Source: Chitinophagaceae bacterium (GTDB taxonomy: Bacteria > Bacteroidota > Bacteroidia > Chitinophagales > Chitinophagaceae). Taken from it: a DNA stretch of 5,883 nucleotides. Position 1 is the first letter of the stretch, and every line of letters begins with the position of its first letter. This document shows, one piece after another, positions 1 to 5,443 of this stretch. The position numbers and the translations under genes are program-made. The notes beneath the pieces are model-generated. The model did no database searches and was not told where the DNA came from. It saw only the letters and a program-made list of their open reading frames with translations. The DNA lies in assembly GCA_947378615.1 (NCBI GenBank), contig CANCKV010000240.1, positions 1 to 5,883 on the forward strand. The letters run 5' to 3'.

Positions 1-144
1 TTTTAAAAGAGATAATAAGTAGCAATTTCAATTAAAACAGGCGCTTTCGTTGAAATTTTAATTGATAAAAAAGAGATTTAAATTACGCATTGCTACGAGC
101 TAAGATATATCGAAGTCCCTATTACTAATCAGATATTCTTTCTC
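1..144. other. Non-coding left edge with nested inverted repeats
   Basis: No frame on either strand stays open across this stretch and no known RNA is recognisable. An 8-bp perfect inverted repeat (GTAGCAAT at 19-26, ATTGCTAC at 89-96) encloses a 9-bp perfect inverted repeat (CAATTAAAA at 29-37, TTTTAATTG at 56-64). The sequence lies just downstream of the minus-strand operon's last stop codon, so it could help end transcription. However, the stems are AT-rich and no clean T tract follows on the minus strand. Chance is a reasonable explanation in DNA this AT-rich. Confidence 0.3.
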
Positions 145-1080
145 TTACAATTTTATTTTACTTACTAAATCCTTAGTAAACTCTTCAGAACCTTGTTTAT
201 TTAAATGAAAGATATCTGCAAACTTCTCAAAATGATCATTGTAGTTGGGATTGCAACTATAATCTAAGAATGTTACAGTAGGAAATGATTTTGTTATTTC
301 AAGTAATTTATTCTTTCTTTCATTTGGTATTTCAGGAGCAATTGTTGGAGAAATTACCACATAAGTTGGAATATTCGCATCTACACATTTTTGAAGAAAT
401 TGTTTGTAAAAGCTAAGTGCAAGCGTATCTGTTTTAGCTTGTACCATTTTACTTTCCTTCTTAGATTGTTCAACTATTTTTTTTGTATAGTCAATTGTTG
501 CTGCATCCATTGTTTTATTTAAAGGATCGTATCCATTTTCATCTGAAGCTATTTTGTTTTCAAATAATTTATTATTAGTCGCTATAAAAAGGGAAGAATT
601 GAAAGGGTAAATAGCACTATATAATTTATATCTTTCATAAGGACTTGCAGTCTCAACATACTTAATCAGTTCAGGATGCTTATTACAGTAAGGTAACAAA
701 ATAGACAACTTTTCATATTTGCCACTACCAACAAAAAACTCCCACGTATTGATATCGAGAATAACCAATTTTGGCTTTTTCCTATTAAAGATGACATCTT
801 CCAAAGCAGCATAATAAGGTATCATTTGCCCATCCCTTCCTACATTATAACAAGATTTCCCCAATGCTTTTGACAGAATTGATGGCGAATAATGTCGTAC
901 TGCCCTAGAGCTCCCAAAAACAATAATATCTTGATTTGCACTATCAACAGAGTAAGTTGTTTGAGCAAATTGTCCCTTGTGTTGATTAAAATATAATTGT
1001 CTCATCATCAAGCCAATTAGCTGATCAATGATAACCACAACAATTATAAAAAGAAATAAGCGCTTTAAAAAAAGTGTCAT
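145..1080 (-). CDS. Membrane-anchored SGNH-hydrolase-like protein, putative partner of the adjacent MBOAT O-acyltransferase
   Basis: A 311-residue protein with one N-terminal hydrophobic helix (about residues 7-26) that should anchor it in the inner membrane with its main domain outside the cytoplasm. SGNH-type blocks are visible. VFGSSR (54-59) is block I, with S58 the likely nucleophile where GDSL enzymes have their serine. GRDGQ (81-85) is a block II-like glycine turn, LDINTWEF (108-115) is a block III-like strand with N111, and DIFHLN (289-294) is the late D-x-x-H pair with D289 and H292. In AlgJ/AlgX, PatB and DltD systems such proteins work with an MBOAT protein to transfer or remove acyl groups on exported glycans. 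The gene follows the MBOAT gene after a 15-bp gap and is the last gene of the operon, with no clear Shine-Dalgarno. The family is inferred from these motifs and the neighbour. The substrate, and whether it is a transferase or an esterase, cannot be read from the sequence. Confidence 0.82.
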   Translation of the reverse strand: MTLFLKRLFLFIIVVVIIDQLIGLMMRQLYFNQHKGQFAQTTYSVDSANQDIIVFGSSRAVRHYSPSILSKALGKSCYNVGRDGQMIPYYAALEDVIFNRKKPKLVILDINTWEFFVGSGKYEKLSILLPYCNKHPELIKYVETASPYERYKLYSAIYPFNSSLFIATNNKLFENKIASDENGYDPLNKTMDAATIDYTKKIVEQSKKESKMVQAKTDTLALSFYKQFLQKCVDANIPTYVVISPTIAPEIPNERKNKLLEITKSFPTVTFLDYSCNPNYNDHFEKFADIFHLNKQGSEEFTKDLVSKIKL

Positions 1081-1095
1081 GAGGCGGGGATTAAA

Positions 1096-2526
1096 TTAGA
1101 ATTGAAAATAGATAAATTGTCCTCCATTGAATACGCCAAAAATCAAGATTGCAACAATCATTGAAACGATGGAACCCCACCTGATAAAAATGTTTGGATG
1201 CTGAAAGAAATTGTATTTTGTTGGCAAATACTCTTTTTTATATTCAATAATAAAAAGTAATGCGATTGCCAAAATACAATGTCCAAAATTACTTACACTA
1301 TCACCTAAGAATGGATGTTGACCAAACGTTTTTAGATTGTGTATCACAGTCATTGCATTTTCCATGGAAGTTGCACGGAAAAATATCCAAGCAAAAGTGA
1401 CTAATAACACGATGAAAAGTTGTCGTGCAACGTCAGTTATCTTTTTACTAATGTGTAATTTCAGGTGCATATCTTTAGTAAAAGGTGTGATGATCATCCC
1501 AATTATTGAAAAGAAAGCATGCAACGCACCCCATACTATGAAAGTATAATTAGCACCATGCCATACTCCACTTATTAGAAATACAATTAAAAAATTACGA
1601 TACACTAATAGTTTCGGTACTCGATTGCCTCCTAAAGGGAAATATAAATAATCACGAAACCATGTGGAAAGAGATATGTGCCATCGACTCCAAAACTCAT
1701 TAATTGATTTTGCAAAATAAGGTCGTCTGAAATTTGTCATTAAATCGAAGCCCATCGTTTTGGCACTACCAATTGCGATGTCTGAATAACCTGAAAAGTC
1801 ACAATAAATCTGAGCAGAGAAGAAAAGACAGGCAATCGCAATAGAACTTCCATTATGCACTTCTGCATGGTCAAAAATTGAATTGACATAAATAGAAAGC
1901 CTATCAGCAACCACTAATTTTTTGAAAAAACCCCAAAGCATCTGTTTCAAACCATCCACCATATTGGCATAATCGAACTCGTGGTTTTCATGCATTTGGT
2001 GTAAAATGTTTTGTGGACGTTCGATAGGTCCTGCCACTAATTGTGGGTAAAACATTACATATAAACTATAAATTCCAAAATGCTTTTCTGCCTTTTGATT
2101 GCCACGATATACTTCAATTGTATAACTCATCGCTTGAAAAGTATGGAACGACAACCCAATAGGCAATAATATAGAAAGAAAAGGAAGTGGATTCCTTGCA
2201 TTAAAATTATTAAGTAGAATAGAAATATTTGTGTTTAAAAAATTGTAATACTTAAAGAAAACCAATACCCCAATATTAGCGACTAGACTACAAAGCAATA
2301 ATTGTTTTCGTTTATTTGCCTCAGTAGTATTTTCTATTAATATCCCGGCAAAATAATCAACAACAATTGTGAATCCTAATATCAAAATATAAACAGGCAC
2401 AAATGCCATATAGAAATAGCAACTTGCAGCCAATAAAAGTCCCCAACGAAATTTATGGGGAAGGATAAAATATAATGCAGTGACAATTATGTAGAAGAGA
2501 ACAAAGACTACAGAATTAAAAATCAT
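1096..2526 (-). CDS. MBOAT family membrane-bound O-acyltransferase (AlgI/PatA/DltB-like)
   Basis: A 476-residue polytopic membrane protein, a normal length for the AlgI-type branch. Hydrophobic segments run through most of the chain, starting at about residues 5-22. Family hallmarks are present in order: FYPQLVAGPIERP (159-171), QIYCDFSGYSDIAIG (239-253), FWSRWHISLSTWFRDYLYFPLGG-type block (279-300) with H283, and SGVWHGANYTFIVWGALHA-type block (319-337) with H323, the invariant MBOAT catalytic histidine. Members move acyl groups, usually acetyl, across the inner membrane toward exported polysaccharide, peptidoglycan or teichoic acid. Here a SGNH-like partner follows after 15 bp and fabG precedes by 13 bp, so the three are probably co-transcribed. 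AAAGG on the minus strand (complement of 2532-2536), 5 nt before the ATG, is the best Shine-Dalgarno-like site in the window. Family is near certain; acceptor and acyl donor are unknown. Confidence 0.95.
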   Translation of the reverse strand: MIFNSVVFVLFYIIVTALYFILPHKFRWGLLLAASCYFYMAFVPVYILILGFTIVVDYFAGILIENTTEANKRKQLLLCSLVANIGVLVFFKYYNFLNTNISILLNNFNARNPLPFLSILLPIGLSFHTFQAMSYTIEVYRGNQKAEKHFGIYSLYVMFYPQLVAGPIERPQNILHQMHENHEFDYANMVDGLKQMLWGFFKKLVVADRLSIYVNSIFDHAEVHNGSSIAIACLFFSAQIYCDFSGYSDIAIGSAKTMGFDLMTNFRRPYFAKSINEFWSRWHISLSTWFRDYLYFPLGGNRVPKLLVYRNFLIVFLISGVWHGANYTFIVWGALHAFFSIIGMIITPFTKDMHLKLHISKKITDVARQLFIVLLVTFAWIFFRATSMENAMTVIHNLKTFGQHPFLGDSVSNFGHCILAIALLFIIEYKKEYLPTKYNFFQHPNIFIRWGSIVSMIVAILIFGVFNGGQFIYFQF

Positions 2527-2539
2527 ATTTTCCTTTAAT

Positions 2540-3295
2540 TTAAATATTTAATCCTCCGCACGCACTGATAACTTGACCTGTTATATAACTACTTAAATCA
2601 CTAGCTAAGAATAAAGTAGTATTTGCAATTTCCTCACTTTTGCCAAAACGTCCTAAGGGTATTTTTTTCAAGAAGTCGGCAGCACCATCTCCACCTTGCA
2701 AATAATGGGTCATATCTGTTTCCACAAAACCTGGCGCAATTGCATTGCAACGGATATTTCTACTGCCCAATTCAGCTGCAATAGATTTTGTAAATCCAAT
2801 GATTCCTGCTTTACTTGCCGCATAACTACTTTGCCCTGCATTGCCTCTGATTCCAATGATAGAGCTCATGTTAATGATACTGCCTGATTTTGCCTTCATC
2901 ATAGGTTTAATCACCTGTTTAGTAATATTGAAAACACTCTTTAGGTTAGTATCAATTACTTCGTCCCATTGCTGTTCTGTCATTCTCAATAAGAGGTTGT
3001 CCTTACTGATACCAGCATTATTTACACAAATATCTATGGAACCAAACTCTTTCAAAACATCTGCAACAAAGGATTCTGCCTGTGCAAAATCGGCAGCATT
3101 GCTTTTATATGCCTTTGCTTTTACGCCAAAAGATTGAAGTGTATTTTCTAAGGCTATAGCTTTTTCTGCACTACTATCACTCACATAAGTAAAGGCTACA
3201 GATGCTCCTTGAGACGCTAATTTTAATGCAATTGCTTCACCAATTCCACGTGCTCCACCAGTTACGATAGCCACTTTATTTTCTAATAATTTCAT
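2540..3295 (-). CDS. fabG: 3-oxoacyl-[acyl-carrier-protein] reductase FabG (SDR family)
   Basis: A 251-residue classical short-chain dehydrogenase/reductase, close to the usual FabG length of 240-250. The cofactor motif TGGARGIG spans 12-19, NNAG is at 92-95, and ISKDNLLLRM (96-105) is a very FabG-like stretch. The catalytic set is N117, S145, Y158 and K162 (within SSYAASK). APGFVETDM (187-195) and the GQVISACGG-type C-terminus also fit. FabG uses NADPH to reduce 3-oxoacyl-ACP to 3-hydroxyacyl-ACP in the cytoplasmic fatty-acid elongation cycle. It is the first gene of the operon, with a strong Bacteroidota promoter ending about 22 bp upstream and AAAAG directly before the ATG. Its position ahead of an acyltransferase pair leaves open that it is a dedicated paralogue acting on a modified acyl donor rather than the housekeeping copy. 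Other SDR specificities cannot be fully excluded. Confidence 0.92.
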   Translation of the reverse strand: MKLLENKVAIVTGGARGIGEAIALKLASQGASVAFTYVSDSSAEKAIALENTLQSFGVKAKAYKSNAADFAQAESFVADVLKEFGSIDICVNNAGISKDNLLLRMTEQQWDEVIDTNLKSVFNITKQVIKPMMKAKSGSIINMSSIIGIRGNAGQSSYAASKAGIIGFTKSIAAELGSRNIRCNAIAPGFVETDMTHYLQGGDGAADFLKKIPLGRFGKSEEIANTTLFLASDLSSYITGQVISACGGLNI

Positions 3296-3317
3296 CTTTT
3301 AAGTGTTTATAAAGTGT

Positions 3318-3350
3318 CAAATATAAGGTACGAAAGCATTACATCACAAA
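3318..3350 (-). promoter_or_regulatory. Bacteroidota-type promoter for the fabG operon
   Basis: Read on the minus strand, TTTG (complement of 3347-3350), a 21-bp spacer and TATATTTG (complement of 3318-3325) match the Bacteroidota consensus of TTTG or TTG near -33 and TAnnTTTG near -7. The -7 box ends 22 bp before the fabG ATG, which predicts a short leader. This is the best promoter match in the window and probably drives fabG, the MBOAT gene and the SGNH gene together. Confidence 0.72.
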
Positions 3351-3536
3351 AGGTAAAAATGTTCATCTTTTTAAAATGTTAAACAGCCCATTACTTTTGA
3401 CATTTTTAAGTGATTTTGCTTGGCTACTATTCTAAAAGCAATAGCATTATTACCGCAACATTTTTGACCTATTATTGATAAATCAAACCATAAAACAATC
3501 TGTTTTCTTGAAATTATTATTTTACTGATGCTCCCT
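3351..3536. other. AT-rich intergenic spacer with no supported gene
   Basis: This part of the 450-bp gap between the operon promoter and the TraB-like gene is roughly 27 percent GC. It carries no convincing coding frame, RNA or hairpin. A short minus-strand frame crosses it (3371-3568), but its start lies inside the neighbouring tandem repeat and its translation has no recognisable domain, so I treat it as chance. Confidence 0.6.
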
Positions 3537-3724
3537 GAAGGTCTCCACATTGTATCTGAAGGTTTCACGGTAGTATCGGGAAACCTTCAGAGGATCTCCG
3601 GAGACCTACATATACTCCCGTAAGATTTACAATAGTAGCTTGGAAACCTTACGAAGTGAACTGTAGATTTTCAAGGAGTATCTGTAGGTCTCCAAATCAT
3701 ACCGTAAGGTCTTCAGAAAGAGCA
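3537..3724. repeat. Degenerate tandem array of about nine 21-bp units
   Basis: Aligning on a leading G-x-A motif gives units starting at 3537, 3558, 3579, 3600, 3620, 3642, 3663, 3684 and 3704. Lengths are 21, 21, 21, 20, 22, 21, 21 and 20, with the last unit decaying into flanking sequence. Several units end in GTATC-, ATCTCC- or ACTCC-like tails. The core is GWAGGTYTCC: it reads forward in units 1, 2, 8 and, more loosely, 9, and as its reverse complement GGARACCTWC in units 3, 4 and, with one inserted base, 6. Units 5 and 7 are more diverged. GC is about 42 percent, against 27-28 percent in the adjacent spacer. Unit lengths of 20 and 22 break any reading frame, so it is not a coding heptad repeat. 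It begins 21 bp past the stop codon of the TraB-like gene on that gene's strand. Function unknown. Confidence 0.85.
3600..3693. repeat. Long imperfect inverted repeat (18 of 19 bp) inside the 21-bp array
   Basis: GGAGACCTACATATACTCC at 3600-3618 is the reverse complement of 3675-3693 at 18 of 19 positions, with a 56-nt interval. Inside it, 3620-3630 and 3642-3652 form a second stem with 9 of 11 pairs and an 11-nt loop. Just outside, CTGAAGGTTTC (3556-3566) pairs perfectly over 11 bp with GAAACCTTCAG (3580-3590) across a 13-nt loop, and GGTCTCC (3540-3546) can pair with GGAGACC (3600-3606). The last pairing competes with the long stem. No T tract follows, so it does not look like a standard intrinsic terminator. 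Confidence 0.8.
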
Positions 3725-3745
3725 AAATTTAGTAATATTATTATC

Positions 3746-4603
3746 CTATTCAACAGCCGATACAATAAAACCTTGTTTTTTTAGCAAACTTATTTCGCCT
3801 GATTCTCCTCCCAAATGTGCTGCACCTACGGCAAAGAAACTAGATTTCTGTTTGATTTCCTTACTGATTATCTGCAACCAATTTTTGTTTCTATTATCAA
3901 GCATAACCGCCTCGTAGTTACTAAAGTCGGGGTCTTTAACGGTCATTTCGTGTAGTTCGTTAATGTCTTTGCTTTTATAAATGGTTAATAATTCATTGAA
4001 ACTCTTCTTAGTACTATCTAGATGATAAAGAAATTCTTTTAGCATGATTGCTTGAGTCTTAGTAGGAATTGTATCTAAAACACTCATCTGAAAATCAATC
4101 GTCTCTAAACCTTTTAGAGGTATGTTTTTTTCTTTAGCAAGATTCTGAAAGGCAGTTTCCCATGCCTCCGGAGAACAACCTAAGAGTGAAGGAAACACAG
4201 CGCTCATCAGCATAATTGGCTTTACTTTTCCCATTAATCCAAAAGGCATTGAAGAATTCTTTTCAAAAATAGTTTTCATACTATCATAATCACTCTTAGA
4301 AACAAGATGTTCGAGGCTTTCATTATCTTTCATCAGAGAGTGTTGCATAGTTTTTACCATGAGTAAGGGGTCATTCATATCTACTTCAAGAAACAATTGT
4401 TGAGTAGAAGTAAAGCATTGTTTCAGCGTACTGTCAATTTTTATTTGGTCGGCACACATCAAGTGAATCGTGCCGTATAAATAGGAAGGATGTTTTAAGC
4501 CATTTCCTGTGATTTTCCATAATAAAGCTTTTTCTTTTGGTGCTTGCGCATAGATATTTACTAACAAAAAGAAAAAGAATGTCAGCGAAATAAATAGTCT
4601 CAT
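3746..4603 (-). CDS. Secreted TraB/GumN family protein
   Basis: A 285-residue protein from the ATG at 4601-4603. That start gives a clean signal peptide: a positive N-terminus, a phenylalanine/leucine-rich core at about residues 3-17, and an A-Q-A cleavage site at 19-21. The frame stays open upstream to 4654, but those 17 codons come from a dispersed repeat and would bury the signal. TraB/GumN (Tiki-like fold) features are visible: YLYGTIHL (41-48, first G-x-x-H with H47), FLEVDM (71-76, E73), LKGLETID (163-170, E167), RNKNW (238-242), VGAAHLGGESG (259-269, second G-x-x-H with H263), and a GEISLLKKQGFIV tail typical of the family. The two G-x-x-H motifs and conserved acidic residues fit a metal-dependent hydrolase-like site, shown for eukaryotic Tiki proteases. 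The bacterial role is unknown. It should act in the periplasm or outside the cell. It probably forms a single-gene unit; I found no good promoter. Confidence 0.88.
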   Translation of the reverse strand: MRLFISLTFFFFLLVNIYAQAPKEKALLWKITGNGLKHPSYLYGTIHLMCADQIKIDSTLKQCFTSTQQLFLEVDMNDPLLMVKTMQHSLMKDNESLEHLVSKSDYDSMKTIFEKNSSMPFGLMGKVKPIMLMSAVFPSLLGCSPEAWETAFQNLAKEKNIPLKGLETIDFQMSVLDTIPTKTQAIMLKEFLYHLDSTKKSFNELLTIYKSKDINELHEMTVKDPDFSNYEAVMLDNRNKNWLQIISKEIKQKSSFFAVGAAHLGGESGEISLLKKQGFIVSAVE

Positions 4604-4627
4604 AAATACAATATTTGCAGGTGATTT

Positions 4628-4725
4628 TACCACTAGGAAAACAAGGGAAAACAAGGAACACTAAGTTTTCAAATTGAAGAATTTTTATTAGTAAACTTTA
4701 TAAATCCTTGTGTCACTTTGTGGTA
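4628..4725. repeat. Imperfect palindromic intergenic repeat, ACCAC...GTGGT type
   Basis: The ends are perfect 6-bp inverted repeats (TACCAC at 4628-4633, GTGGTA at 4720-4725). The arms 4628-4646 and 4706-4725 match as inverted repeats at about 15 of 20 aligned positions. The left arm has a 10-bp cadence: GGAAAACAAG at 4636-4645, exactly repeated at 4646-4655, then the diverged GAACACTAAG at 4656-4665. The overall look (ACCACAAAG... opposed to ...CTTTGTGGT) resembles a palindromic repeat I recall as scattered between genes in many bacterial genomes; this copy seems decayed. I see no clear target-site duplication. It occupies most of the upstream region of the TraB-like gene. Confidence 0.65.
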
Positions 4726-4758
4726 GGATCTCTTAAATAGTCAAAAAAGATTTGGCAT

Positions 4759-4785
4759 AAAAAAAGCCTCCTCACTAGAGGAAGC
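4759..4785 (-). terminator. Rho-independent terminator of trxA
   Basis: On the minus strand, GCTTCCTC and GAGGAGGC form an 8-bp stem (one G-T wobble) around a TAGT loop, followed directly by seven T. It lies 23 bp past the trxA stop codon, in the right direction. It should insulate the TraB-like gene from trxA transcription. Confidence 0.92.
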
Positions 4786-4808
4786 CAATTTTATAATTTA
4801 TCAACCTA

Positions 4809-5126
4809 TTAAATTAAAGATTGAATTTTTTTGTCAAGAACACTTTTAGGTACTGCACCGATTTGTTTATCTACAACAACGCCATTTTTAATAAAAAGAA
4901 TTGCAGGAATAGATGTAATGCCAAAATTGACACTTACATTAGGATTTACATCCACATTTACTTTTCCAATTTTCACTCTTCCTTCATATTCCTTACTTAG
5001 CTCTTCAATAACAGGTCCGATAGCACGGCAAGGTCCACACCATTCAGCCCAAAAGTCAATCACATTTAATGTTTTGCTTTCCAGTACTTCAGACTGAAAA
5101 TTAGCATCTGTAAATTCTAAAGCCAT
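4809..5126 (-). CDS. trxA: Thioredoxin
   Basis: A 105-residue single-domain thioredoxin of standard length. The active site WCGPC is at 29-33, with redox cysteines C30 and C33. D24 corresponds to the buried aspartate of E. coli thioredoxin, K55 lies in the VNVD strand region, P74 (TSIPA) is the conserved cis-proline, and FIKNGVVV (78-85) plus QIGAVPK (88-94) are the usual C-terminal half. There is no signal peptide, so it acts in the cytoplasm as a general disulfide reductase fed by thioredoxin reductase. The ATG at 5124-5126 begins the conserved fold without spare residues; upstream is A-rich with no clear Shine-Dalgarno, as is common in this phylum. It is a single-gene unit with its own terminator, transcribed away from the methyltransferase gene. 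The gene name follows the family; a second trx paralogue elsewhere cannot be excluded. Confidence 0.96.
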   Translation of the reverse strand: MALEFTDANFQSEVLESKTLNVIDFWAEWCGPCRAIGPVIEELSKEYEGRVKIGKVNVDVNPNVSVNFGITSIPAILFIKNGVVVDKQIGAVPKSVLDKKIQSLI

Positions 5127-5175
5127 TTTCTTAATTTTTAATTATTATCGAGATGATTCTCCATTTTCAATTATA

Positions 5176-5192
5176 GGCGTCAAATATACGCC
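5176..5192 (-). promoter_or_regulatory. Candidate trxA -7 box inside a small palindrome
   Basis: On the minus strand TATATTTG (complement of 5181-5188) is an exact match to the Bacteroidota -7 box TAnnTTTG and lies 54 bp before the trxA ATG. No good TTTG or TTG is found 19-23 bp further upstream. The box is flanked by a 5-bp inverted repeat, GGCGT (5176-5180) and ACGCC (5188-5192), which would suit an operator but is short enough to be chance. Confidence 0.45.
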
Positions 5193-5334
5193 CAAAGATT
5201 TCTGTATGCTTAATTGACTTTTCAACAAATGGTTATAATGACGAGAATGCAGTAATAACCTGACAATTGGGCGGAAATAAAATAAAATTTACAATGAAAA
5301 TGGATAATTATAGGTGAAGACGATTGAAATCAAC

Positions 5335-5363
5335 TTGTGTTTAAAGGTGTTAATCTAAATTTA
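5335..5363 (+). promoter_or_regulatory. Candidate promoter for the RlmI-like methyltransferase gene
   Basis: TTG (5335-5337), an 18-bp spacer and TAAATTTA (5356-5363, 7 of 8 to TAnnTTTG) form a plausible plus-strand promoter about 80 bp before the ATG. A second 7-of-8 box, TATATTCG (5431-5438), is too close to the start codon to serve a normal leader. The match is suggestive only. Confidence 0.3.
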
Positions 5364-5443
5364 TAACTTGAATCTAAGACTAATTATATCCCGTTTAAAT
5401 TATTTCAATCAAATCATTTAATCATTATTCTATATTCGCCGCT

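Larger units (their letters stand above)
5127..5443. other. Divergent intergenic region between trxA and the methyltransferase gene
   Basis: This 317-bp AT-rich stretch has no supported gene or RNA. It should hold the promoters of both flanking genes; the candidate boxes are listed separately. The middle (about 5220-5330) shows nothing I can interpret. Confidence 0.6.

Noticed and set aside
2841..3137. Plus-strand 98-codon frame within fabG
   Set aside because: It is a shadow of the conserved fabG coding strand; FabG motifs account for the sequence.
3371..3568. 65-codon minus-strand frame between fabG and the array
   Set aside because: It starts inside the tandem repeat, shows no domain or start signal, and has biased composition typical of chance frames in AT-rich spacer.
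3537..3724. CRISPR array
   Set aside because: Units abut with no constant repeat and unique spacer pattern, the repeats are degenerate and in both orientations, and no cas gene is nearby.
4434..4661. 75-codon minus-strand frame overlapping the start of the TraB-like gene
   Set aside because: It overlaps a well-supported gene in another frame, and its N-terminus is translated from the palindromic repeat.
4766..4790. The trxA terminator as a bidirectional terminator
   Set aside because: On the plus strand the hairpin is followed by a mixed CAATTTTA-like sequence rather than a solid T tract, and no plus-strand gene ends there.
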